Source of the DNA: Haemophilus parainfluenzae | Lineage (GTDB): Bacteria; Pseudomonadota; Gammaproteobacteria; Enterobacterales; Pasteurellaceae | Length of the DNA stretch: 64,000 nt | Assembly (NCBI RefSeq): GCF_036288925.1 | Contig: NZ_CP127167.1 | Coordinates: 1,550,001 to 1,614,000, forward strand | Direction: 5' to 3' | Shown here: one piece after another, positions 33,285 to 43,453 of the stretch | Numbering within the stretch: the first letter of the stretch is position 1 | Layout: every line of letters starts with the position of its first letter | Position numbers and translations under genes: made by a program | The notes under the pieces: model-generated | What the model was told of the DNA's origin: nothing | Databases searched by the model: none | What the model saw: the letters and a program-made list of their open reading frames with translations, nothing else

Positions 33285-34436
33285 ATGATAAAAGAATGCC
33301 AAAATCAACCGCACTTTACATTAATTCAAAATAATGAAGAGCTCGCTCAGGTTTGTCAGTTAGCGCGTCAGCAAAGTGCGGTCGCTTTAGATACCGAATT
33401 TATGCGGGTATCGACCTATTATCCTAAATTAGGATTAATTCAACTTTATGATGGTGAACGAGTTTCATTGATCGATCCTTTATCCATTACTGATTTTTCA
33501 CCTTTTGTAGAATTATTACGCGATCAGCAGGTGACAAAAATTTTGCATGCTTGTAATGAAGATTTATTGGTTTTCTTACAAGAGTTTGATGCACTTCCAC
33601 AACCTATGATGGATACGCAAATTATGGCGCGTTTTTTAGGTTTTGCTAATTCAGCGGGTCTAGCCAAATTGGTGTTACATTATTTAGGCATTGAAATGGA
33701 TAAAGGGGCAACGCGTACAAATTGGCTAAAACGTCCACTTTCCTCCGTACAGCTACAATATGCTGCAGGGGATGTATGGTATCTCTTGCCGGTCTATCAA
33801 AAAATGCAAATAGAATTAGCGCAATCTCCTTGGCTTCAAGCGGTAATTGATGATTGCCAGCTTGCGATCGCAAAAACCGGTAAATTAGATGATCGCGATC
33901 CAGACAAAGCTTATTTGGATATTCCGAATGTTTGGAAATTGAATCCGCTCGAATTAGCGCGTTTACAGCTATTGGCCAAATGGCGACAAGAAACGGCAAT
34001 GGCACGAAATTTAGCCCTTTCTTATGTGGTGAAATCGGATAACCTTTGGAAAGTAGCAAAAAACAATCCTCGCAATACATCAGAAATGCTAGCGCTTGGA
34101 TTATCTGAAAATGAAGTCCGTGTACGTGGCAAAAAAATGCTTCAATTATTAGCACAAAGCCGTCGAATTTCCCCTTATGATTATCCTAAACGTTTAGTGC
34201 GTATTGTGGATGATCCTCGTTATAAAAAGGCAATTCGATTGTTACAAGAAAAAGCTTATGAACTGACACCAAAAGGATTAACCCTTGATATTCTGGCAAG
34301 TAAACGAAATTTAGAAGATCTCATTAAATGGGTCTGGTTAAAAAATGAAGATATGACCAAACAGCCCGATTTACTTTTAGGATGGCGAAGAGAAATTGGC
34401 TTGAAGCTGGTTGAATACTTAAAATCTGTAGAGTAG
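33285..34436 (+). CDS. rnd: Ribonuclease D
   Basis: A 383-residue 3'-5' exoribonuclease that trims tRNA 3' ends. The DEDDy exonuclease domain shows ALDTEFMRVSTYYPKLGLIQ (DE pair), ILHACNEDLLVFLQ, DTQIMARFLG and the AGDVWYLLPVY Asp/Tyr pair. The HRDC domain follows. The start MIKECQNQPHF at 33285 gives a length close to the E. coli enzyme (375); the upstream in-frame GTG lies inside the fadD terminator. No strong ribosome site is seen. Two uptake signals occur in the first 40 codons. Confidence 0.92.
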   Translation: MIKECQNQPHFTLIQNNEELAQVCQLARQQSAVALDTEFMRVSTYYPKLGLIQLYDGERVSLIDPLSITDFSPFVELLRDQQVTKILHACNEDLLVFLQEFDALPQPMMDTQIMARFLGFANSAGLAKLVLHYLGIEMDKGATRTNWLKRPLSSVQLQYAAGDVWYLLPVYQKMQIELAQSPWLQAVIDDCQLAIAKTGKLDDRDPDKAYLDIPNVWKLNPLELARLQLLAKWRQETAMARNLALSYVVKSDNLWKVAKNNPRNTSEMLALGLSENEVRVRGKKMLQLLAQSRRISPYDYPKRLVRIVDDPRYKKAIRLLQEKAYELTPKGLTLDILASKRNLEDLIKWVWLKNEDMTKQPDLLLGWRREIGLKLVEYLKSVE

Positions 34437-34453
34437 TCATTAAAAACAATCCT

Positions 34454-34496
34454 AAAAATAACCGCACTTTGAATTATCAAAAGTGCGGTTATTTTC
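34454..34496. terminator. Bidirectional terminator made of inverted uptake signals
   Basis: AAATAACCGCACTTT and its complement AAAGTGCGGTTATTT, with a 9-base loop, between convergent rnd and pta. T-rich tails follow in both directions. Confidence 0.82.
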
Positions 34497-34523
34497 TTTA
34501 GTGTTTTACAACAAAGGCTTTAA

Positions 34524-35975
34524 TTAAGCTTGTGTTGCTTGGATCGCGGTTAATGCGATGGTGTAGATGATATCATCTACTAATGCACCACGAGATAAGT
34601 CGTTAACCGGTTTACGCATACCTTGAAGCATTGGGCCTACAGCCACCAAATCAGCAGAACGTTGTACCGCTTTATAGCCGATGTTACCAGCGTTGATATC
34701 AGGGAATACAAATACGTTTGCTTGACCTGCCACTTTAGAGTTTGGCGCTTTAGAAGCAGCCACATCTTTCATTACCGCGGCATCGTATTGTAATGGACCG
34801 TCGATTAATAAATCAGGACGTTTTTCTTGTGCAATACGCGTTGCTTCTTTCACTTTCTCTACAGATTGGCCTGAACCAGAAGTACCGGTTGAGTAAGAAA
34901 GCATTGCGACTTTCGGATTTAAACCAAATGCTTTTGCCGATTCAGCAGATTGAATTGCGATTTCAGCCAGTTGTTCAGCGGTTGGCTCTGGGTTTACTGC
35001 ACAGTCACCATACACTAATACTTGATCTGGTAATAACATGAAGAATACAGACGAGATAATTGAGCTACCAGGTGCTGTTTTGATGATTTGCATCGGTGGA
35101 CGAATGGTATTTGCCGTGGTGTGAACGGCACCAGAGACTAAACCATCTACTTCGCCCGCTTCTAACATCATCGTACCTAATACAACGGTATCTTCTAATT
35201 GTGCGCGTGCTTGCTCTTCCGTTAAACCTTTAGATTTACGTAATTCAACTAAACGAGCAACGTAGTTTTCGCGTACGTCAGCTGGATGGATGATTGTGAC
35301 GTCAGCACCTAAAGTCACGCCTTGTTCTGCCGCAACTTTTTTCACAGATTCTGGATCCGCTAATAATACCGATTTTGCGATACCACGTTCAGCACAGATA
35401 GCTGCCGCTTTAACGGTACGAGGTTCGTCACCTTCTGGTAATACGATGGTTTTACCTGCTTTGCGTGCTAAATCAGTTAATTTGAAACGGAATGCCGCTG
35501 GAGAAATACGTGCTTCACGAGCAAGTGGTGCAGAGATTGCATTCGCTAACGCTTGTGCATCTAAGGTTTTAATTTTGCCTGCTTGCGCACCAAACACCCC
35601 TAAGATTTCAGCGTTGTTCACTCCGCCAAATTCTGAAGCAACGGCTTCGACTAATGTGCCTTCTTCATTGTTTGCCACTAAGATAATTTGAGCATCTAAG
35701 GTTTGTGCAATCGCCAAGTTTAAGCTATTTGCAAAAGGCGCTTGAGCTGAAGGTTGAACACCTTTAACAACCACTAAATTTGCATTTAATGCTTGGAAAT
35801 CAGCCACGATTTTTTCTAATAACACGTCTTTTTGGTTATTTGCGATTAATGCTTGAGCGGCTTTTACATCTTCTACTGCATTGAATACGACGGCGCCTGT
35901 TGTTTTAGCCACGTCTAATGCTGCAGCTAAATTTGCTTCTGCACTAGTTGGAATAAGAATAACTGCTTTAGTCAT
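34524..35975 (-). CDS. pta: Phosphate acetyltransferase, unusually short
   Basis: Converts acetyl-CoA and phosphate to acetyl phosphate, partner of AckA. The C-terminal catalytic domain (from about residue 155) is fully conserved: [59 protein letters not shown] and GPLQYDAAV. The protein is 483 residues against about 710 in E. coli and, from memory, H. influenzae. The N-terminal part retains PTSAEANL where the P-loop would be, then [18 protein letters not shown] and [13 protein letters not shown], and then joins the catalytic domain, so roughly 230 residues including the DRTGG domain are missing. No frameshift is seen, so it appears to be a genuine short form. It follows ackA but across a strong terminator. 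Confidence 0.9.
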   Translation of the reverse strand: MTKAVILIPTSAEANLAAALDVAKTTGAVVFNAVEDVKAAQALIANNQKDVLLEKIVADFQALNANLVVVKGVQPSAQAPFANSLNLAIAQTLDAQIILVANNEEGTLVEAVASEFGGVNNAEILGVFGAQAGKIKTLDAQALANAISAPLAREARISPAAFRFKLTDLARKAGKTIVLPEGDEPRTVKAAAICAERGIAKSVLLADPESVKKVAAEQGVTLGADVTIIHPADVRENYVARLVELRKSKGLTEEQARAQLEDTVVLGTMMLEAGEVDGLVSGAVHTTANTIRPPMQIIKTAPGSSIISSVFFMLLPDQVLVYGDCAVNPEPTAEQLAEIAIQSAESAKAFGLNPKVAMLSYSTGTSGSGQSVEKVKEATRIAQEKRPDLLIDGPLQYDAAVMKDVAASKAPNSKVAGQANVFVFPDINAGNIGYKAVQRSADLVAVGPMLQGMRKPVNDLSRGALVDDIIYTIALTAIQATQA

Positions 35976-35997
35976 TTTGATATACCTTTTAATGAAT

Positions 35998-36026
35998 GAA
36001 AAAAACCTGCTGATCTCTCAGCAGGT
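35998..36026 (-). terminator. Strong terminator between ackA and pta
   Basis: ACCTGCTGA/TCAGCAGGT 9-bp stem with a TCTC loop, followed on the minus strand by a run of T. It sits 15 bases after the ackA stop and 23 bases before the pta start, so pta needs readthrough or its own promoter. Confidence 0.82.
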
Positions 36027-36040
36027 CTGAAGAAAATTGA

Positions 36041-37246
36041 TTAGCCCGCTAAACGTGCTGTATCTTGTGCAATGACTAATTCTTCGTTAGTTGGAAGAAC
36101 GATCGCTTTGAATGCAGAGTCATCAGCGGTAATTACGCCTGATTTGCCAAAGCGAGCAGCAAGATTACGTTCTTGGTCTAATTTGATACCAAATAATTTT
36201 AAGTGGCCTAATGCTAGTTCACGAACATGAGCTGAGTTTTCACCGATACCACCCGTAAATGCGATCGCATCTAAGTGATCATCACCTAAAACAGCCATGT
36301 ATGCACCGATGTATTTTGCTAAACGGTAGCTGTAAACGTTTAATGCACGTTTTGCTTCTGGTTTAGATGCGTTGTCGTAGTTATCTTCTGCATAACGACA
36401 GTCGCTCGTTACTTCAGTTAAACCTAAAAGACCTGATTTTTTCACTAAGGTCTCTTCGATTTGCTCCATTGACATGCCTAAGTTTTTGTATAGATAGAAA
36501 ACGATCGCAGGATCGATGTCACCACAACGTGTCCCCATGACTAAACCTTCTAATGGAGTTAAACCCATAGAAGTGTCGATACATTTACCGTTACGAACTA
36601 CAGAAACAGAACCACCGTTACCCAAGTGACAGATAATTGCGTTTACTTGATCTGCTGGTTTGCCTACGTATTCAGCCACTTCACGAGAAACGAAGTAGTG
36701 GCTGGTACCGTGCGCACCATAGCGACGTACGCCATGTTCTTTGTAAAGTGAGTATGGAAGCGCATACAAGAATGCTTCTTCAGGCATAGTTTGGTGGAAT
36801 GCGGTATCAAATACGACAACGTTCTTATCTTTTAAGTGTGGGAATGTTTTGAATGCTTCACGGATACCGATTAAGTGAGCCGGGTTGTGAAGTGGTGCAA
36901 ATTGTGCAGCATCTTCAATACCTTTAACTACTTCATCTGTTACGACAACAGATTGGGTGTATTTCTCACCACCGTGAACGATACGATGGCCAATAGAGGT
37001 GATAGAGTTTTTAAGCTCATCAGTCATAATGTTTGATGCGATGAAGTTAAGTGCTTCAGTGTGCGCAGCACCAGCACCTAAATCAGCACTACCTTTTTCA
37101 CCGTTAAGTTTCCATTTTATACGAGCTTCAGGAAGATAAAATGCTTCGGCTAAGCCTGATAATTTTTCTTCACCTGTCGCAGGATCGAGGATTGCAAATT
37201 TTAATGAAGAACTACCACAGTTAAGGATGAGAACAAGTTTTGACAT
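36041..37246 (-). CDS. ackA: Acetate kinase
   Basis: A 401-residue ASKHA-fold enzyme that makes ATP and acetate from acetyl phosphate. Motifs include [15 protein letters not shown] (N-terminal phosphate loop), [34 protein letters not shown] and [10 protein letters not shown]. The start at 37246 (MSKLVLIL) is preceded by AGGGTTCC; an in-frame codon 42 bases upstream gives a non-homologous extension. It is divergent from yfbV, the E. coli arrangement. Confidence 0.96.
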   Translation of the reverse strand: MSKLVLILNCGSSSLKFAILDPATGEEKLSGLAEAFYLPEARIKWKLNGEKGSADLGAGAAHTEALNFIASNIMTDELKNSITSIGHRIVHGGEKYTQSVVVTDEVVKGIEDAAQFAPLHNPAHLIGIREAFKTFPHLKDKNVVVFDTAFHQTMPEEAFLYALPYSLYKEHGVRRYGAHGTSHYFVSREVAEYVGKPADQVNAIICHLGNGGSVSVVRNGKCIDTSMGLTPLEGLVMGTRCGDIDPAIVFYLYKNLGMSMEQIEETLVKKSGLLGLTEVTSDCRYAEDNYDNASKPEAKRALNVYSYRLAKYIGAYMAVLGDDHLDAIAFTGGIGENSAHVRELALGHLKLFGIKLDQERNLAARFGKSGVITADDSAFKAIVLPTNEELVIAQDTARLAG

Positions 37247-37467
37247 AGGAACCCTGTTTTTTATTGAGGTTAATAAAAATCCATTCACAAGAAAGGATCA
37301 CAAATATGATATAGAATACACCTTTTGGCGAATAAAATAAAATAACACAAGTGTAAAAATGCAATCTTTTCTTAAAAAAGTTGAAAATTTCAACAATTTC
37401 TAGTCAAGGATGACAATTAAACTTAAACTAGAGTATTATAAGCGCGGTTATTTTCAAGGATGTTTTC

Positions 37468-37914
37468 ATGTCATCATTTTTTTCAACCTTAAAACAAGGG
37501 CAAATTTATTTGCAAACATGGCCATTAGAGGCGAAACTCGGCATTATTTTTCCGGAAAATCGCATTATTAAGGCTACGAAATTTGCTCAGAAATTTATGC
37601 CTTTTATGGCCGTATTTTCGGTGCTCTGGCAGCAACTATACGCAAAAGACGATCTTACAGCATTTTCGCTTGCTATTTTGACCGCACTTTGTGCGTTAGT
37701 TCTTCCATTTCAAGGTTTATATTGGTTGGGAAAAAGAGCAAAATCACCGCTAGAGCCGCAAAGTTCTCAGTGGTTTTATGAGATTAGTGAACGTTTGAGA
37801 AAACAACATGAAAGTTTGCCAACTGTGAAAGATAAACCGACATATCAGCACTTGGCAGAAGTATTACAAAAGGCGCAGCGAAAATTAGATAAAGCATTTT
37901 GGCAGGAAATCTAG
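37468..37914 (+). CDS. yfbV: UPF0208 membrane protein YfbV
   Basis: A 148-residue inner-membrane protein of the YfbV family, function poorly known. Two hydrophobic segments (around residues 45-60 and 67-88) are followed by a charged C-terminal helix ([15 protein letters not shown]). The N-terminus [20 protein letters not shown] is typical. It is next to and divergent from ackA, as in E. coli. An uptake signal lies in the second membrane segment, encoding LTAL. Confidence 0.88.
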   Translation: MSSFFSTLKQGQIYLQTWPLEAKLGIIFPENRIIKATKFAQKFMPFMAVFSVLWQQLYAKDDLTAFSLAILTALCALVLPFQGLYWLGKRAKSPLEPQSSQWFYEISERLRKQHESLPTVKDKPTYQHLAEVLQKAQRKLDKAFWQEI

Positions 37915-37936
37915 TTAATTGCTTCAAATTTAATTG

Positions 37937-37952
37937 ACGCAAACGTTTTCCT
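37937..37952 (+). promoter_or_regulatory. PurR operator upstream of cvpA-purF
   Basis: ACGCAAACGTTTTCCT matches the PurR consensus ACGCAAACGTTTTCNT at every base. It overlaps a possible -35 (TTTTCC, 37946-37951) that is 17 bases from TAAAAT (37969-37974). Repression of purine synthesis genes by PurR is well established in E. coli for cvpA-purF. Confidence 0.8.
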
Positions 37953-38018
37953 TTTGTGTTTTTTTATGTAAAATACTGCGGTCGCAATGGCGACCCTTTT
38001 TAATTGAGAGACTATTTA

Positions 38019-38510
38019 ATGATTGATTATATTATCATTGGCATCATCGCATTTTCGATTATCGTGAGTTTATTACGTGGATTTGTGCGAGAGGTGATGT
38101 CCCTTGCAAGCTGGGTCGTTGCATTTATTGTCGCTAGCCAATTTTATCCTTATCTCGCCACCTATCTTACTCAAATTGAATCTGACTACGTGCGTAACGG
38201 CACGGCAATCGGCATTTTATTTGTTTTAACCCTAATTGTAGGCGGCATTGTTAATTATGTGATTAGCCAATTAGTGGATAAAACAGGACTAACCGGAACA
38301 GATCGTGTTCTCGGTGCGGCATTTGGCTTAATTCGTGGGGCGTTAATCGTTGCTGCGATCTTATTCTTCTTGGATACCTTCACTAACTTTGAACAAACCG
38401 ATTGGTGGAAAGAATCAAAATTAATTCCTCATTTCGGCTTCATTATTGAATGGTTCTTCCAACAACTACAAGCAAGTTCTAGTTTTTTAAACTCAACTTT
38501 TAAACAATAA
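38019..38510 (+). CDS. cvpA: CvpA family membrane protein
   Basis: A 163-residue inner-membrane protein with four hydrophobic segments (IDYIIIGIIAFSIIVSLL at the start, then LASWVVAFIVASQ, GILFVLTLIVGGIVNYV and IRGALIVAAILFFL). Named for colicin V production; linked to envelope stress tolerance in enterics, exact role unclear. The start MIDYIII at 38019 fits the family; a reading 15 bases longer has no ribosome site. It is co-transcribed with purF (14-base gap) behind the PurR box. Confidence 0.9.
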   Translation: MIDYIIIGIIAFSIIVSLLRGFVREVMSLASWVVAFIVASQFYPYLATYLTQIESDYVRNGTAIGILFVLTLIVGGIVNYVISQLVDKTGLTGTDRVLGAAFGLIRGALIVAAILFFLDTFTNFEQTDWWKESKLIPHFGFIIEWFFQQLQASSSFLNSTFKQ

Positions 38511-38524
38511 GGTAGTCAATCAGT

Positions 38525-40042
38525 ATGTGTGGAATTGTCGGTATCGTTAGCCAAAATCCGGTTAATGAATCCATTTATGCAGCATTAACGTTATTACAGC
38601 ATCGAGGTCAAGATGCGGCGGGGATTGTCACAATCGATGATGAAAACCGCTTCCGTTTGCGTAAGGCTAATGGTCTTGTAAGCGATGTGTTCAGACAAGA
38701 GCATATGTTACGTTTACAAGGCCATGCAGGCCTAGGACATGTACGTTATCCAACCGCCGGCAGTTCAAGCGTATCTGAAGCTCAGCCTTTCTATGTTAAC
38801 TCACCTTATGGTTTAAGCCTTGTTCACAATGGTAACTTAACCAACTCAACCGAATTAAAAGATAAATTATTTAAAGAAGCGCGTCGTCATATAAATACCA
38901 ATTCGGATTCAGAACTTCTTCTCAATATTCTTGCGAATCATTTGGATAGAGTGAATAAATACCATCTCGATCCGCAAGATATTTTTAATGCAATTCGTGC
39001 GACACACAAAGATATTCGTGGTGCTTACGCATGCTTAGCCATGATTATTGGACATGGTATGGTAGCATTTCGCGATCCGTTTGGTATTCGTCCACTCGTG
39101 TTAGGTAAACGAGAAGAAAATGGTTCTGTGGAATATATGTTTGCCTCTGAAAGTGTGGCATTAGACGTCGCAGGTTTTGAATTAGTGCGTGATGTTGCGC
39201 CAGGCGAAGCGATTTATGTGACCTTTGATGGCAATCTTTATGCTGAGCAGTGTGCAGAAAGTGCGGTCTTAAATCCGTGTATTTTTGAATATGTGTATTT
39301 TGCGCGCCCAGATTCGACGATAGATGGCGTGTCTGTTTATGCGGCACGTGTTCACATGGGCGAACATTTAGGTAAAAAAATTGCAAAAGAATGGGTTGAG
39401 GAAGCTGATAGCATTGATGTTGTTATTCCAGTACCAGAAACTTCAACAGACATTGCGTTACAGATTGCGAAAATCTTAGGCAAACCTTACCGTCAAGGTT
39501 TTGTGAAAAACCGCTATGTTGGCCGTACGTTTATTATGCCTGGACAAGCACAACGTATTAGTTCGGTCCGTCGCAAGCTCAATACGATTAAAGCAGAATT
39601 TAAAGATAAAAATGTGTTATTAGTCGATGATTCTATTGTTCGTGGTACAACATCAGAGCAAATCGTATCTATGGCTCGTGCTGCGGGTGCGAAGAAAATT
39701 TACTTTGCATCAGCCGCGCCAGAAATTCGTTATCCGAATGTGTACGGCATTGATATGCCAACAAAACGAGAACTCATTGCCTATGGCCGTAATGTTGATG
39801 AAATTGCGAAATTGATTGGTGTAGATAAATTGGTTTTCCAAGATCTTGAAGCGCTGACAGAATCAGTACGCCAAGAAAACCCAACCATTCAAGGCTTTGA
39901 TTGTTCAGTCTTTACTGGTGAATATATCACTGGCGATATCACACCAGAATACCTTGATAGTATCGCATCTCAACGTAATGATTCAGCAAAGAAAAAACGG
40001 GAAAAAGATGCAAGTAATCTCGAAATCCATAATGAAGGATAA
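38525..40042 (+). CDS. purF: Amidophosphoribosyltransferase
   Basis: A 505-residue enzyme for the first step of purine synthesis, PRPP plus glutamine to phosphoribosylamine. The N-terminal nucleophile Cys follows the Met directly ([12 protein letters not shown]), with [12 protein letters not shown] and LVHNGNLTN of the glutaminase domain. The PRPP loop is [18 protein letters not shown]. Length equals the E. coli protein (505). It is followed by two terminators. Confidence 0.97.
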   Translation: MCGIVGIVSQNPVNESIYAALTLLQHRGQDAAGIVTIDDENRFRLRKANGLVSDVFRQEHMLRLQGHAGLGHVRYPTAGSSSVSEAQPFYVNSPYGLSLVHNGNLTNSTELKDKLFKEARRHINTNSDSELLLNILANHLDRVNKYHLDPQDIFNAIRATHKDIRGAYACLAMIIGHGMVAFRDPFGIRPLVLGKREENGSVEYMFASESVALDVAGFELVRDVAPGEAIYVTFDGNLYAEQCAESAVLNPCIFEYVYFARPDSTIDGVSVYAARVHMGEHLGKKIAKEWVEEADSIDVVIPVPETSTDIALQIAKILGKPYRQGFVKNRYVGRTFIMPGQAQRISSVRRKLNTIKAEFKDKNVLLVDDSIVRGTTSEQIVSMARAAGAKKIYFASAAPEIRYPNVYGIDMPTKRELIAYGRNVDEIAKLIGVDKLVFQDLEALTESVRQENPTIQGFDCSVFTGEYITGDITPEYLDSIASQRNDSAKKKREKDASNLEIHNEG

Positions 40043-40058
40043 AACAATCTAAAAGTAT

Positions 40059-40100
40059 AAAGCGCCAAATTCGATGAAGAGTTTGGTGCTTTTTCTTTTT
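40059..40100 (+). terminator. Terminator after purF
   Basis: AAAGCGCCAAA/TTTGGTGCTTT with one G-T pair, then TTTCTTTTT. Confidence 0.78.
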
Positions 40101-40114
40101 AATTTAAAACGAAG

Positions 40115-40159
40115 AAAAAAATGACCGCACTTGGTATATTTGAAGTGCGGTCATTTTTT
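40115..40159. terminator. Bidirectional terminator of inverted uptake signals
   Basis: AAAAATGACCGCACTT and its complement AAGTGCGGTCATTTTT around a 10-base loop, between convergent purF and dacB. It is the second terminator for purF and probably the main one for dacB. Confidence 0.82.
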
Positions 40160-40167
40160 AATGTGTT

Positions 40168-41607
40168 TTAGTCTTTATAAAAATCGTTATAAAGTGTACT
40201 TTCAAATTGTACAAGTGGAGCACGTTTCGTTTTACTTTCTAAATCGCCAGTGGAGTAACCATTAATAAATTGAACGAAAGCCACTTTTTCACCTCGCGCA
40301 TTGGTCATAAAACCAGCAAGGTTATATACGCCTTTTAATGAGCCTGTTTTCGCAATGACATTTTTAACCAATGGTGGACTAATTAAGCCACCGCGTCCAC
40401 TGATGGTTCCATCTACACCTGCAATTGGGAAGGTTTCCATTAAATGCAGTGTATCTTCATTTTTAGCGATGTACTCTAAAACAGAAAGCATGGTTTTCGG
40501 TGCAACCAAATTATGACGAGAAAGCCCCGAACCATCGGCTAAAATGCTGTTACCAAATTTAATACCTTGTTTTTGTAATACGGATTTCACCGCCAATGTA
40601 CCTAATTGGAATGAAGCAGGGCGTTTATAGTAGTTGTAGGCTACCGCTCTAAATAAAGCATCGGCAATCTGGTTATCTGATTTTTTCATCATTTTTTTCA
40701 ATAACTCAGGCAGTGGTTTAGATAAATGTTGTGCAAGTTTTTGCCTTTGCTGTGGTTTTTGAGGCTGTTTCACTTTACCTGTAAATTCAATACCAAGACG
40801 TTTTAGTTGACGTTGAATAATGGCAGCGGCGTAGGCATCCGGATCTTGTACTGCAAAACTAAGCCCAAAAGGTTTTGCTTGACGAGCAATACAGCCTTTT
40901 ACTTGGTAGCGATTATTGTCGTGAACAACGACGTCTAACTGGCAATAACCAGCCTCTTGCTGATCCACGACGTAAACTTGTCCGAAAACTTGAATAGGAA
41001 ATTGAACAGGAACGTTAATTTTGACGGTTTCACCCACAGGTTGATTTGCATCTAACTCGGCATAAAAACAATTATTATCGATATTTGCGGCAGCAGGAGG
41101 GGAGTTAAAGCACATTGTAAGATCGTTCCAAATCCAACCTAACCCACGATCATGGCTCGAAAATACAGAGGTATCTAAAATAAGATCACCATTAATTTTC
41201 TGAATGCCTTGGTTTTTTAAATTTGCTAATAGGCTATAAAGTTGTCCACTGGTCAGATCAGGATCGCCAGTAAATTGCACAACAAGATCGCCTTCTAAAA
41301 CATTATTCTGAATCTTTCCGTTACTTAAAAGTGATGTTTCAAACTGAAAGGCATCGCCTAATACTAATTTAGCTGCTACAGCGGTAAAGATTTTTTGTGT
41401 GCTAGCAGGTAACATAAACGCTGAACCATTGTAATCTGCGATAATTTGATCGTTATTGAGGTTTTTAGCAATAATACTGGCAGACGCGCCTTCTGGTAAA
41501 TAGTGGGTGATAGAGGCCACATCAACTTTAGCCATAGAAGAAAAAGAAAATCCGAATGTGACAAATGCGGCCTTAAGTGCGGTCGAAATAGAAGATTTTT
41601 TAGTCAT
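40168..41607 (-). CDS. dacB: D-alanyl-D-alanine carboxypeptidase/endopeptidase PBP4
   Basis: A 479-residue class C low-molecular-mass PBP that trims and cleaves peptidoglycan peptides in the periplasm. The N-terminal signal-like segment ends near FSSMAKVD. Active-site motifs are ASTQK (SxxK), KKSDNQIAD (SxN) and AKTGSLKG (KTG). The start MTKKSSIST at 41607 is chosen because the 33-base longer reading begins with a TTG and adds a charged stretch before the signal. No strong ribosome site is visible for either. It is divergent from greA. Confidence 0.93.
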   Translation of the reverse strand: MTKKSSISTALKAAFVTFGFSFSSMAKVDVASITHYLPEGASASIIAKNLNNDQIIADYNGSAFMLPASTQKIFTAVAAKLVLGDAFQFETSLLSNGKIQNNVLEGDLVVQFTGDPDLTSGQLYSLLANLKNQGIQKINGDLILDTSVFSSHDRGLGWIWNDLTMCFNSPPAAANIDNNCFYAELDANQPVGETVKINVPVQFPIQVFGQVYVVDQQEAGYCQLDVVVHDNNRYQVKGCIARQAKPFGLSFAVQDPDAYAAAIIQRQLKRLGIEFTGKVKQPQKPQQRQKLAQHLSKPLPELLKKMMKKSDNQIADALFRAVAYNYYKRPASFQLGTLAVKSVLQKQGIKFGNSILADGSGLSRHNLVAPKTMLSVLEYIAKNEDTLHLMETFPIAGVDGTISGRGGLISPPLVKNVIAKTGSLKGVYNLAGFMTNARGEKVAFVQFINGYSTGDLESKTKRAPLVQFESTLYNDFYKD

Positions 41608-41759
41608 TTTTAGTTCTGTTTTGGTTGCTATTTTTCTCAAGAAGAATAATAATAAGCCTCGAATTCAATAGAGTAAATCATTTTTTATTTTTCATTGACT
41701 GCGGCAAAGTTGTAAAACATTGTCGTGGTTTTGTTTTGACCAAATTTCAAGGAAAAAGA

Positions 41760-42236
41760 ATGAAGCAAATTCCAATGACTGTACGTGGTGCAGATCTATT
41801 ACGCGAAGAATTAGATTTCTTAAAAAATGAGCGTCGTCCTGAAATTATTAAGGCGATTGCTGAGGCTCGTGAGCATGGTGACTTAAAAGAAAATGCAGAA
41901 TATCATGCAGCACGTGAGCAACAAGGTTTTTGTGAGGGACGCATTCAAGAAATTGAAGGCAAACTTGCAAATTGTCAGGTTATTGATGTCACTAAATTGC
42001 CTAATAATGGTAAAGTGATTTTTGGTGCGACAGTGGTATTAATGAATACGGATACTGATGAAGAAGTCACTTACCAAATTGTGGGTGATGATGAGGCTGA
42101 TATTAAATCAGGTTTAATTTCTGTGAATTCACCTATTGCTCGAGGCTTGGTGGGTAAAGAGTTGGATGATACCGTAAATATTACCACACCAGGTGGAACG
42201 GTTGAGTTCGAAATTATTGAAGTTAATTACATCTAA
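41760..42236 (+). CDS. greA: Transcription elongation factor GreA
   Basis: A 158-residue protein that stimulates transcript cleavage by backtracked RNA polymerase. The N-terminal coiled coil carries the acidic tip [20 protein letters not shown]; the C-terminal FKBP-like domain ends [15 protein letters not shown]. The start at 41760 has an AAGGAAA ribosome site; a longer in-frame reading to 41625 has no family match. Followed by the conserved gene order yhbY, rlmE, ftsH, folP, glmM. Confidence 0.96.
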   Translation: MKQIPMTVRGADLLREELDFLKNERRPEIIKAIAEAREHGDLKENAEYHAAREQQGFCEGRIQEIEGKLANCQVIDVTKLPNNGKVIFGATVVLMNTDTDEEVTYQIVGDDEADIKSGLISVNSPIARGLVGKELDDTVNITTPGGTVEFEIIEVNYI

Positions 42237-42262
42237 AAAACATCCCCTCAAATTGAGGGGAT
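42235..42262 (-). terminator. Terminator after yhbY
   Basis: ATCCCCTCA/TGAGGGGAT 9-bp stem with a small loop, followed on the minus strand by GTTTTTT. It lies six bases after the yhbY stop and also directly follows greA, but the T run is only on the minus side. Confidence 0.65.
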
Positions 42263-42267
42263 AACAA

Positions 42268-42567
42268 TTATTTACGAGGCAGCTGGATTTTACCTTCTTC
42301 GCTTGGTCGATAGAGCACCAAAATATGCCCGATTGTTTGAACATTAGATGATTGTGTTTCACGTACAATTGCATCAATGATTAACTGTTTAGTTTCGCGA
42401 TCTGCACCAGCAATTTTGACTTTGATTAATTCGTGATGATTTAACGCATTATCGATTTCGGCCAATACACCTTCAGTTAAGCCGTTACCGCCAAGCATGA
42501 CGACAGGACTAAGGTGATGAGCAAGTCCTTTTAAAAATTGTTTTTGTTTTGTTGATAATATTGTCAT
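42268..42567 (-). CDS. yhbY: CRM-domain RNA-binding protein YhbY
   Basis: A 99-residue RNA-binding protein associated with the large ribosomal subunit precursor. The CRM domain is visible: LKGLAHHLSPVVMLGGNG, the GxxG-like NGLTEGVLAEIDNAL, LIKVKIAG and IGHILVLYR. The start at 42567 follows AAGGATTCC; a 33-base longer reading is not homologous. It is divergent from rlmE as in E. coli. Confidence 0.92.
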   Translation of the reverse strand: MTILSTKQKQFLKGLAHHLSPVVMLGGNGLTEGVLAEIDNALNHHELIKVKIAGADRETKQLIIDAIVRETQSSNVQTIGHILVLYRPSEEGKIQLPRK

Positions 42568-42733
42568 AAGGAATCCTTTAAATAGATGAATATGAGTCAA
42601 AAAAAGACCGAAAAGAGCGGTCAGAAAAAACGTGGTTTTTCAGCACTTTTTGGTAAGTCTAGCCTTGAATTTGGCAGATTGTACCCAAATATAGACGAAA
42701 CTACTACAAAAAATAGTACAAAAGAAAGAGATT

Positions 42734-43366
42734 ATGGGAAAGAAAAAACGTTCGGCGAGTTCTTCTCGTTGGCTAAACGAACATTTTAAAGATCCGTTTG
42801 TTCAGAAAGCACATAAGCAAAAATTGCGCTCACGTGCTTACTTTAAGTTAGATGAAATTCAACAAACGGATAAATTGTTTAAACCGGGAATGACTGTGGT
42901 GGATCTCGGTGCCGCACCAGGTGGTTGGTCACAGTATGTTGTGAGCCAAATCGGTGGAAAGGGCCGAGTGATTGCTTGTGATATTTTGGATATGAACCCA
43001 ATTGTCGGCGTGGATTTCTTGCAAGGCGATTTTCGTGACGAAAATGTGCTGAATGCATTATTAGAACGAGTTGGTGAAGCAAAAGTTGATGTAGTGATGT
43101 CTGATATGGCGCCAAATTTTAGCGGCATGCCATCTGTTGATATTCCACGCGCAATGTATTTGGTAGAACTAGCTTTGGATATGTGTAAGCAAGTTTTAGC
43201 AAAAAAAGGCAGTTTTGTAGTCAAAGTATTTCAAGGAGAAGGTTTTGACGAGTATCTGCGCGAAATTCGTTCACTCTTTAGTGTCGTAAAAGTGCGTAAG
43301 CCGGAGGCCTCTCGTGGGCGTTCTCGCGAAGTTTATATTGTAGCAAGTGGTTATAAAGGCGAATAG
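42734..43366 (+). CDS. rlmE: 23S rRNA (uridine-2'-O) methyltransferase RlmE
   Basis: A 210-residue heat-shock methyltransferase (FtsJ/RrmJ) that methylates U2552 of 23S rRNA. The SAM site is [15 protein letters not shown] and the catalytic residues of the K-D-K-E tetrad are visible: [26 protein letters not shown] and REVYIVASG. It lies 87 bases before ftsH, with which it is co-transcribed in E. coli. Confidence 0.95.
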   Translation: MGKKKRSASSSRWLNEHFKDPFVQKAHKQKLRSRAYFKLDEIQQTDKLFKPGMTVVDLGAAPGGWSQYVVSQIGGKGRVIACDILDMNPIVGVDFLQGDFRDENVLNALLERVGEAKVDVVMSDMAPNFSGMPSVDIPRAMYLVELALDMCKQVLAKKGSFVVKVFQGEGFDEYLREIRSLFSVVKVRKPEASRGRSREVYIVASGYKGE

Positions 43367-43453
43367 ATAATTGCTTTGATAGCTTTTCATTATGTCGGGG
43401 ATGAGATAGTATCTCGTTTAATTTTAATTAACTTAAGAAAGGCAGGTTAAACC

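Noticed and set aside
42586..42789. 67-codon frame between yhbY and rlmE on the plus strand
   Set aside because: It overlaps rlmE in another frame, has poor ribosome-site spacing and no recognisable family. Probably just the rlmE leader.
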